The notes under the pieces are model-generated. The model did not search any database. It was not told the origin of the DNA and worked only from the letters and a program-made list of their open reading frames with translations. A DNA stretch of 64,000 nucleotides from Tachypleus tridentatus. Taxonomy: Eukaryota; Arthropoda; Merostomata; Xiphosura; Limulidae. Positions 34,465-45,500 of this stretch are shown here, one piece after another. A program made the translations under genes and the position numbers. The stretch covers positions 2,356,001 through 2,420,000 of the forward strand of contig NC_134831.1 of the NCBI RefSeq assembly GCF_004210375.1. The letters run 5' to 3'. Positions within the stretch are counted from its first letter, which is position 1, and each line of letters begins with the position of its first letter.

Positions 34465-34665
34465 AAGACGCTAAGTTCGTGTTAGATACATATAGCAAGT
34501 CACTCAGTTCGTATTAAACGTATATAGCAAGACACTCAGTTCATGTTAAACGTATATAGCAAGACACTCAATTAATAAGACACCCGGTTCATGTTCAAGG
34601 TGTGAGTAGCAACGCACTAAGTTCACGTAACACGTACGTAACAAAGCACCCAGTCCATGTTAAGC
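34465..34665. repeat. 32-bp minisatellite running into the Cys-loop exon acceptor
   Basis: Units beginning AAGACACTCAGTTCATGTTAA occur at 34465, 34497, 34529, 34561, 34611 and 34643. There is one irregular 50-bp step. The first unit ends 15 bp from the exon edge. On the minus strand it supplies CTAAC (34485-34481), a good branch-point match about 32 nt before the AG, and the start of the pyrimidine tract. Confidence 0.85.
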
Positions 34666-35172
34666 TGTTGGATAACATTTGTCCAGCTGATGCTAGTCCA
34701 TATTTCAGACTTTTAATCGTTGTCTTCTTCTTGTGTGTTAAAACTCTTTCCACGTTAATTTAAACAGAAGATTTCAACAACTCTAAGATTTAAAAATAAT
34801 TAAAGCATCTTAATTAATATACACGTTTTACATATATGTGTTTAAGCAATAAAAGGTCTATTAAAAAGCTTTTCGCAAGTTTTAATTTTCTCATGGGAAT
34901 GTTAACGTTTCAAAAAAAAATAATGTAGGATTAATGAATATCTATTGCTTTAACGAACCGTATTAACAGGTATTGAAGGATTTGGTTAAAAATAACTAAT
35001 GCAATCACGTTAATAAGTTTACCAGAACCATCAATACACAAGCAATAACTACAAAGCAAACTCATAAGTTGCTCTTTTCCATGTTTTCTTTTGTCTCAGT
35101 GATGTTGGCTTCATCCTTGTGCTAGATATTTACAAACCAATTTTATTATGTACGCGACATGTCGATACTCAC

Positions 35173-35282
35173 TTATTATACAAAACTATGTCAGGTTTCC
35201 AGATATGGTCAGAAGGCACGTGGAGCATGTCCACCCCACCATACTCTTTAGGATCCCACCTGAGTTTGTAGTCTTCCCAATA
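35173..35282 (-). CDS. Nicotinic receptor alpha subunit, 110-bp exon (loop A)
   Basis: The exon starts in phase 0 after TTTGTAG and ends in phase 2 at a GTGAGT donor. It encodes [15 protein letters not shown], then [16 protein letters not shown] and IVLYN, which is completed as Asn by the next exon. The [11 protein letters not shown] segment is loop A of the acetylcholine site. The exon length of 110 bp is the same as that of the equivalent exon in vertebrate nicotinic genes, as I recall it, pointing to an ancient gene structure. Confidence 0.96.
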
Positions 35283-35418
35283 CTACAAAGAAAAGATAAA
35301 ACAAAACAATAGTTAGCAAAATCTCAGCGGTACGAATTTTAAGTAAATTAAGCCCGCCCTCATTCCGAAATAATAACGAAAATGAACGCCACGCTTTGGT
35401 GTACAGTAAAATCGCTCA

Positions 35419-35570
35419 ACTGTAAAATATGACTCAGTAATCCTTCACAGTAGTAACGTTGAGGTATAAAATTATCTTAAAGGTATATGTAAAATATGAC
35501 TTGTGTCTCAGTAATCCTTCACAGTAGTAACGTTCAGGTATAAAATTATCTTAAAGGTATATGACATCTC
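35419..35570. repeat. Tandem duplication of about 75 bp in receptor intron
   Basis: Two near-identical copies contain CAGTAATCCTTCACAGTAG, AACGTT and GGTATAAAATTATCTTAAAGG. Confidence 0.85.
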
Positions 35571-36436
35571 TTCACCAGCCATGACAGCCTAGTAAGAATA
35601 AAGGTTAATACATTCATCACGCAGCAGCTGGTCGAGCCGTATCAAATACGTTCATTATTTCGAGTACGAAGTAGTTTTTATTTAAAGTAATTTAGCTTGC
35701 TTACCAAATGATCTCTACACGCTTATATGTGAGAAGTTAAACTAAAGGATTTTTATACCATTTATCTTGCGTGTCAACAGAATAATTAAACTTCCTTGCT
35801 CTTCTGTAGTGTTGTATACTTCTCTTTTGCTGACGTCAGCGTCTTGTCAACAAACCTCATTATGTAGCGAGATTGTTTATTTGGACAGACCTTAGTGAGA
35901 GGTACACACGTAATAACAGGACTGTAAGAAACTAGCAATATAGAAATGTTAAAAGATTGCTTGTGTTAAAATCAAATTGGTATTCGATTTGGCTAAGAGG
36001 TGTTTAACATACCGAAACTATGTGGTATTATCAAGTATTGTAAATCATATGCTAAATGAACAGGTCAAAAGTCGTCTTTTATTTAGAACATTTGGCCAGA
36101 GGGAAGGAGAAGTACAAGTGAGTAACAACCAGCTTCTGCACGAATATTAATGACCAAATAACGAGATTATTTGACACTTTTATAACGCATTTACAGCTGA
36201 AAGTAGGGGCGTGTTTAATGGCTTATTACAAGCTCGAACACTGGGCCTAACATCTATGATTTTAAATCTAATACAGAAAAGGAAAATGTTAATCTTATAA
36301 AGTATAATTCAACGTAATTTATCATACAACGTTCACGTTTTAACAGCATAGAATGGTTAATTTCAGCAACAAACAACTACAAGGGAAAATGTACTTTGAG
36401 ATTTACGTGTTATTCTCTTGTTTGCACATTTAGTGT

Positions 36437-36522
36437 ACTCGTAATCGGCTTTTGTTTTGAATTAAGCACAAAGCTACACAATGGGCTAACTGTGCTCTGC
36501 CTACTAGGGGTATCAAAACCTG
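36437..36522 (-). repeat. SINE B lacking the head's 5' part
   Basis: The tail TTGAATTAAGCACAAAGCTACACAATGGGC and the arm GTATCAAAACCTGGTTCC are present. The sequence then diverges. Confidence 0.8.
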
Positions 36523-36959
36523 GTTCCTGGTCAGTAGTTTCAAATCAGGGACGGTTATGTTTACGGCTGGCATATTTGACCAGACCGTTTTGTCTACATT
36601 GTCTACATGTCGTTTGAGGTTGAAAATATCAAAATGACTCGCTTAAGTAGGAAATAGAAGAGAACAATACAGTTAATAAACATATGTTTCCGTTAAACTA
36701 TGTTCTTTACATAGTTTAGTTCAGTTGAATAATACGTTTCTAGAAGAATTATGGATATCTTCTTGTAGTAGTTATATTGCCAGAAACACTAGTTTCTAAT
36801 ACAGCAACATAGTGCAATAAGATCACACACATGTGCAATGGTTTTTATCGTCTTGGAATGTTTACATGTTCTACAGTAATTTCTGTGGGATGAACCAGAA
36901 AATGATATATATATATATATATTTATCCATTACATGCAGAGTTTTCACAAAACTTCATA

Positions 36960-37236
36960 TGTTTGTTTGTTTCTTTGTTTTTCAATTTTGCTCAAAGCTA
37001 CACGAGGGCTATTTGCGCTATCCGTCCCTAATTTTGCAGTGGGAAGGCAAACTAGTCATCACCACCCACCGCCAACTCTTGGGCTACTCTTTTACCAACG
37101 AATAGTGGGATTGACCGTCACATTATGACGCTCCCACGGCTGGGATAGCGAGCATATTTGGTGCGACGGGGATTCGAACCCGCGATCCTCAGATTACGAG
37201 TCGAACGCCTTAACCCACCTGGCCATGCCGGGCCTT
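36960..37236 (-). repeat. SINE A, young copy with target-site duplication
   Basis: Close to the window consensus along its whole length, including the reversed B box GGGGATTCGAACCC and A-box side CCACCTGGCCATGCCGGGCC. Direct repeats AACTTCATATG flank it (about 36951-36961 and 37237-37247). It is a good reference sequence for family A here. Confidence 0.94.
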
Positions 37237-37639
37237 AACTTCATATGCATTTTTATATTCCCTTATATAAAATGCATATAAGACAAAAATCTTATTTATA
37301 TCAGGCTGTTGCACTTACCACAATGAACATGTTTTTCTTACCTTGATTTGTAACAAGAAATCCTTACGCGATGAAAATAAATAAAATTAATTTCAAAATC
37401 TGTGCAACAGCATTATGGACGAACTTTCATTAAAAATAAAATAACTTTTATGAAATCCAAGTTCGCAGACGTGTGTTATATGACATGTCGCACGTGACGC
37501 TCATTTCTGAGAACCCGGATGCTCCACACTCTCTCTTCGTAGCGCTTAAAGTTGTTATCTCAGTACTATAGGAACTAAAGTGCCACATACCTGCAAGCGG
37601 AACGTAAATAAACGGGTTTACTCAACACAGCTTCTGAGG

Positions 37640-37871
37640 ATTAATTGAAATCTAGCAGCAATCAGTGACAGCTATTAATTACCCGAACACTCACATCTCC
37701 CGCGATAGTCACCTATTGGCATCAAATGAAGTAGCTATGGTGATGGATGACATAACAAATACAGCACCAGAGGCATGCGCATTGAGAGCTACTATAGCCT
37801 TAAGGATGTTTATGAAAGAACTCGAGACAAGTGATGTGAATTTCTGTATTGAGAAGTATGGTATCATATGA
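37640..37871 (+). pseudogene. Possible transposon protein fragment (Helitron-like?)
   Basis: An open frame (37665-37871) reads INYPNTHISRDSHLLASNEVAMVMDD and then a helical stretch. The SNEVAMVM part reminds me of the segment preceding the helicase region in Helitron-type proteins. This is weak and rests on memory. No other domain or terminus is visible, and upstream frames are broken. Confidence 0.25.
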
Positions 37872-37879
37872 CATTACAC

Positions 37880-38840
37880 AAAGTATAGTTTTTGTTATTT
37901 GGGTTTTAATTACGCAAAAATCTATAAGATAACAAAATGGTGTACAGGCACGGGTGAACTGGACTCCAAAAAATTACCGGAACAAAGTTACGAGTGGCCG
38001 ATAATTTTGTCACAAAAATACACCTTTTCCATAGAGGCTAGAACGAGATTTTTCGCGGTGTCACGTTGAGCTTGTAAGACGCCTGCTTACAGTTATTAGT
38101 GATTGAATGCTGTCTGTCGTAACAACTAATCAATTTGTAGCCCTAATTTATAAATAATCTTTTTGAAATAAAACGTATATAATATTTTACTGTTTAATAT
38201 GGGATGTACAATATTTAAGCAGAACAAAAACAGAGAATTAAAATTGTATGAGAGAAAAAAATTATTTGCGGTTCGTCTGAAAGTTAAACATGTCAAACAT
38301 AAACGTGATATTTCCTGTAAAAAAAAAAATTCATTGAACCGAACATGCGGTGTTTCGCTCTGACTGATACTGTTTCATCATTGGCGGATGTTGTCCAATA
38401 AAACAGCTCTGAACATCAAATTCTACTATTATATTTTTAGTTATGGACACATTACCCAGTCCTCCACTGTTAAACCAATATTTTATTTTTGTTCAGTGCG
38501 ATTATTTACTTTACAACCGTTTTATTTTTTTTTCAGTTTATTACTGACACTGTTAATTATATTCACCTCAAAAACCGGTCTATTAAAGTATAACTTTTCT
38601 TGTTTATGTTGTAAGATTTAATTATTAAAAGTCTTTCTAAAATGTTTCTCTACCATTGCCTTAAACGAAACGTTTTTACAGATAACTTTAAATGTTTATA
38701 ACTGTGTTATTTTTCGGTCCATATTGAATGTTCTATGAAATTAATACATAAAATTTAAAGGTAGTTTGCATTCGAGAGGATGCTTTAGGAAAACAGTAAA
38801 AGTAGCTTATTTTTAATTTTGGAAAGACGGGTTGATTGAT
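37880..38840. other. AT-rich intronic DNA, nothing recognised
   Basis: One ORF (38388-38621) is T-rich and hydrophobic by composition only. No repeat family was recognised. Confidence 0.4.
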
Positions 38841-38845
38841 TGTTT

Positions 38846-38958
38846 GGAATTAAGCACAAAACTACACAATGAGCTATCTGTGCTCTGCCCACCACAGGTA
38901 TCGAAACCTGATTTCTAGCGGCGTGAGTCCACGGACATACCGCTGCGCTACTGGGGGG
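38846..38958 (-). repeat. SINE B, full length
   Basis: The tail GGAATTAAGCACAAAACTACACAATG, the arm GGTATCGAAACCTG and the head end CCGCTGCGCTACTGGGGGG are all present. Confidence 0.9.
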
Positions 38959-39559
38959 TTAGGGAAGGTGGGAAACATCTACAAGCGAAACTGAAGAAAC
39001 ACTTGTTAAAAATAAATAAATCAAAGCGATAACTAAATATAGTTTCTACCATTCCAATATACATTCGTTAGACTAATTTGTCGATTTTGTTTCCTGCTCG
39101 GATTAGTATTGTTTGATTTCTGCCCGAAATAAAACCTTTTTCAACGTGGCCATTATTTTGACATTCAAGTCTATTTTCTATAAGTTAGGGTTATTCAACT
39201 TCCCATGTCACAAATAAAAATTTGTAAGTTGCGAAACACCAAATAATTTATTATTTCCCTGCATTTTAAATCGCTTAAATTTATCCCAATTATTTTAGGA
39301 TTGTTTAAAATAATGCACTGTAAACACTGAAGTTACCGTAGTTCAAACAGCATTTTCAAAGATAAAATATTCAACTTGTATAACTCAGTATAAATATTTA
39401 ACAAAAAACATAAATCACTTAAAATCAGCTAATAATGTTATACTAAAATTATGACACAATAATTTAAAGTTACAAAATCAAATAAAACGAAGTCGCAGCT
39501 TCACAGAAATCAACGTTACAAATACACCTTACACAAAGATATGAGGATAACATGTTTAC

Positions 39560-39604
39560 CTGTTGAACCCAAACGTTTGTTGTCATTATCTGCTCTTTAA
39601 GGTT
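39560..39604 (-). CDS. Nicotinic receptor alpha subunit, 45-bp exon (loop D)
   Basis: The acceptor TTTTTTCAG precedes AAC and the donor is CAACAG followed by GTAAAC. Both ends are phase 0. It encodes NLKEQIMTTNVWVQQ, the loop D strand with the conserved Trp, which is contributed to the neighbouring subunit's interface. It is the most upstream exon I can place. The preceding exons (signal peptide and N-terminal helix) were searched for by eye up to about 54 kb without success. They may be diverged or lie outside the window. Confidence 0.94.
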
Positions 39605-39733
39605 CTGAAAAAATGAAAAAAATAGATAAATCGATTAGCGATTGTCATATTTGATGGCTTTCGATAATATGACATCATATAAATTACCATTATTCTCACC
39701 GAAACGGCTAAAAATACGAGATTTAATGTTTGG

Positions 39734-40029
39734 ACCAGTGTATCTCAACCTTTCTCGATACCAGCGACCGGCTCACTTTTTCTTTGACCTGTCGTGGATC
39801 ATTAAAATGTAAGTATAGTAAAAATCTATTACAATCAACACATGGATATACTGTTTGTTTGCTTTTAATATAAAAACTGTACAATGAGCTCTCTGTGCTG
39901 GACCACGCACGAGTGTATCGAAGCCGGGTTTTTAGCACTGAGTCAAGGTAGAGTGCATGAATAGTGTGTCGGTTTTTGTCTATTTGTTTTTTTAAAGATT
40001 CGGCAAAGCGGATCAGTGGTTGAGAAAAC
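39734..40029. mobile_element. Non-autonomous hAT-type element carrying a SINE B
   Basis: The left end CAGTGTATCTCAACCTTTCTCGATACC matches the common hAT terminus. The right end GGTTGAGAAAACTG is its inverse, at about 40016-40029. The flanking octamers (GTTTGGAC and TTCTAAAC) match only partly. A SINE B sits inside at about 39852-39945. The 136-codon minus-strand ORF across the region is a by-product. Confidence 0.6.
39852..39945 (-). repeat. SINE B nested in the hAT-type element
   Basis: CTGTACAATGAGCTCTCTGTGCTGG and GTATCGAAGCCGGGTTTTTAG read as a reversed B copy. The far end of the head is degraded. Confidence 0.7.
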
Positions 40030-40154
40030 TGTTCTAAACAGTTTCGTTTTAAAAAAAACGTGAGTGAAAACACAAGGTCTCGCGGTTGAGTAGAGCATAA
40101 TTTATTACCAAACTCTACTTTCTTAGCGAACATCTGTGTACGAGTTTCTTAACG

Positions 40155-40250
40155 GAACTACCTTCGATGGCTAAACGGTAAATTTGGTAGTTTATAGCTT
40201 CAAAATTCGGAATTCGATCTCTGCGGTTGTAATGACAGTTGCAACACAAA
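40155..40250 (+). repeat. SINE C-like fragment
   Basis: TGGCTAAACGGTAAATTTGG, then TTCAAAATTCGGAATTCGATCTCTGC shows a diverged tRNA-like head. Confidence 0.5.
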
Positions 40251-40571
40251 CGAACAGTCAAATTCTACACGAGTTTCATGATTATGTCAAATGCGGTACT
40301 TTAAAAATTCTATTGTCTAAAAATGCGATACCAAGATTCTTTTGTTATTCATAGAGTTAAGAAAATTATACTAGTTAACAGCCGAGGTTTAAGATAGTGA
40401 TATCAGCTTTAAACTGGAAAAGATAAGATTAAAGTACTAGAGTGGACCGTTGATAAACACGATGTGATATTAGTTCATGCAAATGGCAGAATTTTTTTTT
40501 AAATTCTTAAATTAGGAAAGTTGACATGTTTTTGCTTACAAGTTGCTTTGGAACTAAATACTTATAGCTCA

Positions 40572-40695
40572 CGGTTTCCCCAGTCGCTCAGCCACAAGTA
40601 TGAAGGTTTATGGTGTTAAAAATTATGTTTTGATACTCGTGATGGGGACAACACAGATGACTCTTTGTGTACCTTTGTGCTTAAAAGAAATAAAT
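40572..40695 (+). repeat. SINE B, diverged
   Basis: CCCCAGTCGCTCAGCCACAAG, then GTTTTGATACTCGTGATGGGG, and the tail TTGTGTACCTTTGTGCTTAAAAG. Confidence 0.8.
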
Positions 40696-41114
40696 AAAGA
40701 ATTCTGACTTTATTTTTAGCAAATATACTTAATACGCATAATATTTATCACACATACATATGTACTTATTATTTGATAAAACAATTTAATAGAAGCATAG
40801 GAAAGTTATTTTTATTATATTTTCTTATTGGCTTGCACACGCCCTTGTGTGGTATCTGTCGATTATATAACAGAATTATTAAAGTTTATGATCCACTCAT
40901 TTGCATCCTTGTTTTTAATAGCGGGATTCGTCTTAGCCTAAGTTTACCAATCAAGCCAAGCTTGGTGTGGTGTTAGTAGGTTCACAACTAGAGGCGTCAT
41001 TACTAGAGATAGTTCATCCGACTGGCAAGTGACGTAACTACAGTTCTTGCAGTTGTTGTTACATGTGTATGGATATGTGAATATATTTTATATATCATAA
41101 TATTTCTTCACTAA

Positions 41115-41190
41115 CATGACATCTCCCCTGATAGGATTTACAACGCCGAATTTAGGGATTCGATTCCTCTTTTTCCGGTGTTGAGATGCG
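41115..41190 (+). repeat. SINE C fragment
   Basis: GGATTTACAACGCCGAATTTAGGGATTCGATTCCTC matches the central head of family C. Confidence 0.6.
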
Positions 41191-41632
41191 TTAAAGTAAA
41201 TTTGTTTCAGAAAAATATTTAACCAGACATTTAATTGTACTTTAAGCGGTTAGTTATTCTGAATATATTATACATATTTGAAACGTGTTTATATTTTGTG
41301 TACATCTTTACGAAAATGTAGTTATATGGTTTTATATTAACGTTGTATGTGACTTTCTATAACCTTCTTTAGTTATATTTTCAGATCAGTTATTACATTA
41401 TTATTATTAGCTATATTATATATTTTTGAATTATCTGAACAGCAAGTAAATATTTGGCTGCGAAAGCGCCACCTATAAGATAGGTGATTTTTATAAGTTA
41501 TACACAATAATAATATAATGTATACATCTGTACGCAACCTTGCGTTTTGTATAAGAAAGCAGCCCTTTTTATCAAATGATAAAAAGCAAAGCGCGTCTTA
41601 TCAGAGCCGCACATTGGTAAAAAGAGCGTATG

Positions 41633-41657
41633 CATATATATATATATATATACATAT
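41633..41657. repeat. TA microsatellite
   Basis: An uninterrupted TA run of about ten units. Similar short AT/TG runs occur near 33418-33440, 36905-36922, 43448-43462 and 48185-48200. Confidence 0.9.
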
Positions 41658-41837
41658 TGTGTGTATGTGCATGCTGTTTGATGTAGGTGTTATGTGTTAA
41701 TAAATAATCTGATATTTAAGTGCATGTGTAATAATAATAAGATTCAATATCTGTCTGTGTATTTGTCACGTAACTTTTCTTAAAGCGCTAGTTACACCCA
41801 CTTCTAACTGATACCAAAAGAATCGTTTTTATCCCAA

Positions 41838-42055
41838 TATCAGCACAAAGGTAAAAACATTCATCCCACCTTTTGGGGAACTCGAGGATTTCTCTAAAAT
41901 CCTTTTTATAAATTGCTAGATTCAGCAGCTTGTAAATGGTATCAAACACATCGTCTCTTTCCGTAGATTTGCACGAAGGTAAAATATCTTCCCAACCCCT
42001 TAGGGAACCTAGATTTTTCGAGAAAACCCTTTTACGAGGATTACTCGAAAGCAGA
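41838..42055 (-). repeat. Tandem duplication of about 140 bp, open on the minus strand
   Basis: Two diverged copies share GCACRAAGGTAAAA, CCCACCTTTTGGGGAAC (or CCAACCCCTTAGGGAAC) and AAAATCCTTTT. On the minus strand a frame of about 70 codons spans both and contains STERDDVFDTIYKLLNLAIY. It is either a fragment of an unrecognised element or an open frame arising by chance. Confidence 0.45.
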
Positions 42056-42555
42056 CCTCAAATCTGTCATTGATTTACATTATAGCATGTAAAAAAGTAG
42101 GCCTACTAATTACCATTTGTAACTTGGTTTAAAAAATTAAACTTGCATTATGGCGGCTATAATCATTAAGTTGGAAAAAAACACGTGTAAAACAGATGGT
42201 AAATAATTAAATTATAGCGGCTCTGTAAATGTTCCCTAGTTAGTATATATTGTTGTGTATGTTTCAAATGTTATTAACATATACATAGATGTTCACAATC
42301 AATCAAAAAAGCGATAACTATTTAAAACTTCCATACTTTTGAACTGCAGTAATCAAAAAAGATGATATGTTTCAAAAACTAAAACACAGTGGAATCAGTT
42401 CAATAACTCGTATGTCTCTCATATATAAATATATGAATGACACATGAAGAAAATGTTCCAAGTCCTGGTTTTCTTCCTCTTTCTTATTGAAACAGTACGA
42501 TTGATGTCCTGCTAAAATAAACCAACATCATGCTGTACAACCAAGAAAGATAATC

Positions 42556-42860
42556 ATTTCTAACTGTATGAAGAACAGCACCCCTCATATTCTATAAAAT
42601 ACTTTGGATTTCTAACTGTATGAAGAACAGCACTCCTCATATTCTATAAAATACTTTGGATTTCTAACTGTATGAAGAACAGCACCCCTCATATTCTATA
42701 AAATACTTTGGATTTCTAACTGTATGAAGAACAGCACCCCTCATATTCTATAAAATACTTTGGATTTTCAGCTGTTTGAAGAAGAGTTCTCATTATATTT
42801 CATAACATAGTTTGGACTTCGAATTGTATAAAAATAGCACCCCTGATATGAAAGAGTTCC
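42556..42860. repeat. 52-bp minisatellite
   Basis: Four near-identical units begin ATTTCTAACTGTATGAAGAAC at 42556, 42608, 42660 and 42712. One to two diverged units follow. Confidence 0.92.
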
Positions 42861-43135
42861 TTGTATAGATCATATTAGCGAAATGGTAAATTCGATTATT
42901 AGTAAGGAAAGCTTAATTGACTAGTTGTCTCTTATGTATTAACTGGTGCATGAGAAAGCTCAGTTTCCACATTCCGTATTTTTAAAACTAATACAACTTC
43001 TGGTTTGCTTGATATGTTATGAAAATAACCGAACATCTTGTATTCGATATTCTAGCTTTTATTTAATCTTGACGCCCTGATTGTTTCGTCCATTAACGTT
43101 TCCATAACATGTACATCTTCTGTTAGGTAAAAGAA

Positions 43136-43552
43136 ATGTTAAGGAAATACACACTGTGTATGCACATGTATATAGAGAAAATATTTATACTGAAGAGTTC
43201 AGAAAGGCTCGCTTTCCTGATTTCTATTATTTTAATTTTAATTTCTACTCCTTTATTTTATTCTGTTATTTTTCTATGTGAGATTGACGAATGGCGATTA
43301 ATACTAATAGACGGTGTATCCCCACCGCAATGTGAATACTACTTTCAATCACCTCCAAAACCTAGGATACATGTTGTATCGCACATTATAGTCTGTATCC
43401 CAGGGATCCTTCCAATTGGTGCAGCATTTTTTATTTTTTTGGCTTGTTTTATATATATATATACATATAGACACATACACAAACACACATACGTATGCAA
43501 CACTTCACCTACTATCTATCTTCCCACTGTTATTACACATCATGAAAAATAA
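43136..43552 (+). other. Unrecognised 138-codon ORF with two hydrophobic segments
   Basis: The frame has two likely membrane helices: LAFLISIILILISTPLFYSVIF at about residues 26-47, and a second around residues 80-106 (IIVCIPGILPIGAAFFIFLA). A polar stretch between them includes SPPQCEYYFQSPPKPRIHV. The polar part does not look like low-complexity noise, and a CTGTTAG acceptor-like site precedes it. However, the 3' part runs into a TA/CA microsatellite, and no donor or family was recognised. It could be one exon of a membrane protein or a chance frame. Confidence 0.25.
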
Positions 43553-43883
43553 AAATAAGTAATAAAACAAAAAGAAAAGCACTAATGACTCACTGAGATT
43601 CATTACGTGTAATGCAGATAAGAAAAAAAAATAACCGAAAAACATAAATTACACACATACTTTTAAAGAATATTTTTGATGAACTGGCTTTGTGTGTATC
43701 GTTAATAGTTCTGGAAATATATATAATTGATTTATAGAATCATTACACCTCCTCTGGTAAGAAAAGAAAAATTCAGGTTGCATTTTCAATTTACAGAACC
43801 AGATCAAGATAACAATGAAATGCACTACGTGAGTTTCTTTCATAAGAATAAAATTAAACAATATCACTGCAAGAAGAAAATGG

Positions 43884-44110
43884 CTTCATACTGCACAATC
43901 AACCAACAGAACCAGTTCAAACTTCATACTGCACAGTCAACCAACAGAACCAGTTCAAACTTCATACTGCACAGTCAACCAACAGAACCAGTTCAAACTT
44001 CAAACTGCACAGTCAACCAACAGAACCAGTTCAAACTTCAAACTGCACAGTCAACCAACAGAACCAGTTCAAACTTCATAGTGCACAGTCAACCAACAAA
44101 AGCATTTCAA
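43884..44110. repeat. 38-bp minisatellite, six copies
   Basis: Units begin CTTCATACTGCACAGTCAAC at 43884, 43922, 43960, 43998, 44036 and 44074. Because 38 is not a multiple of three, the plus-strand ORF over it reads the unit in changing frames and is not a gene. Confidence 0.93.
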
Positions 44111-44351
44111 ACTAGAAGTAATATGAATTTATTTTAGAAATAAGAGGATACAGTTTCGTTTGTAACAGTTAAAAACCAGTAAACAAACTTTACTAAATGG
44201 AACAAATTATTAGAAGGCTTGAAATTAGACAAAATTTGCAAATTACAAATAGAAGATTACATGAAATTTGAAATTGGATTTTTTTTTCAAATCTTCTGAT
44301 GGTTTATTTCATTTATTGTGATGTTTTTATTAGATTATTAATTGTTTCTGA

Positions 44352-44470
44352 GCCCCCCCAATAGCACAATGGTATGTCTGCGGACTCAACTTGCTAGAAA
44401 CCGGGTTTCAATATCCGTGGTGGGCAGAGCATCGATAGCCCATTGTGAAGCTTTGTATTTGATTCCAGTC
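44352..44470 (+). repeat. SINE B with probable target-site duplication
   Basis: GCCCCCCCAATAGCACAATGG through CCGGGTTTCAATATCCG to a short tail. AATTGTTTCTGA on the left and AATTGTTTCAGA on the right differ at one position. Confidence 0.88.
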
Positions 44471-44544
44471 AATCAAATTGTTTCAGATTGTTTTTGCAAA
44501 TCCGCTACAGGGGTTCCTGTGTTTGGCTTTTCATAACTTTAAAC

Positions 44545-44640
44545 TGATATACTACTAGGAAGGCAGGTAGGCAACAACACCAACCGCCAACTCTTAATAT
44601 ACTCTTATCTGAATGGATAATGGGATTTCATTACCGTCTC
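44545..44640 (-). repeat. SINE A internal fragment
   Basis: AAGGCAGGTAGGCAACAACACC, then CCGCCAACTCTTAATATACTC and AATGGGATT correspond to the middle of family A. Both ends are missing. Confidence 0.6.
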
Positions 44641-45004
44641 TCTCGCAGTGCACCGAAGACCCCAAAACACCAGGTGCACTTTTTAAGTGGGAAATGAGAG
44701 GAGCATTTTTAACTAAGATAAAATATTTATTCGATTCAAATAGGACAAAGAAAATTGTTTCACGTGAGAACACTGTTCAATGGTAGGTAGCATACTGAAT
44801 AAGAAACGAAAGTATTTTACTGAACCAGATAACAGGAAAACACGAATAAAAAATATATATAAATTAATGATACAAAGACTGGAAGGAACAGCTGTGAAAC
44901 TACTTCAAGAATTTTTTTAAGAGAAAGTTTTCGAAGTACAGATGGTACAGCTGGTGTATGAATGTTAACTAAATGCACCACACAATCTCTGTATTTACAC
45001 ATAG

Positions 45005-45500
45005 GTATAGGTTCACCCGGGTGAGTAGAATACAACTAAAATATCGTACATATATATAAATATAGGTTCATCGTAGTGAGTAAAATACAACTAAAATTAT
45101 CGTACATGTTTATAAATATAGGTTCATCGTGGTGAGTAATATACAACTAAAATATCGTACATATATATAAATATAGTTTAATCGTGAGTAAAATACAACT
45201 AAAATATCGTACGTATATATAAATATAGATTCATCGTGGTGAGTAAAATACAACTAAAATTATCGTACATATTTACAAATATAGGTTCATCGTGGTGAGT
45301 AAAACACAACTAAAATATCGTACATATATATAAATATAGGTTCATTGTGGTGAGTAAAATACAACTAAAATTATCGTACATATTTATAAATATACGTTCA
45401 CCGTGGTGAGTAAAACGCAACTAAAAATATCGTACATATATATAAATATAGAGTCATCGTGGTGAGTAAAGTACAACTAAAAATATCGTGCATATATATA
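45005..45500. repeat. Minisatellite of about 56 bp, nine copies
   Basis: The unit is TAGGTTCATCGTGGTGAGTA, then AAATACAACTAAAAT and ATCGTACATATATATAAATA. Alternating units differ in ATATATA versus ATTTATA, which suggests dimer-wise growth. Confidence 0.9.

Noticed and set aside
37180..37230. tRNA-like sequences such as the Thr-CGT-like head here
   Set aside because: Every tRNA-like segment found is the head of a SINE followed by the family body. None stands alone with a good acceptor stem, so no tRNA gene is called.
39723..40133. 136-codon minus-strand ORF
   Set aside because: It crosses a hAT-type end and a SINE B, so its sequence is non-coding repeat.
43727..44137. 136-codon plus-strand ORF
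   Set aside because: Most of it is the 38-bp minisatellite read in rotating frames. No domain or splice context was seen.
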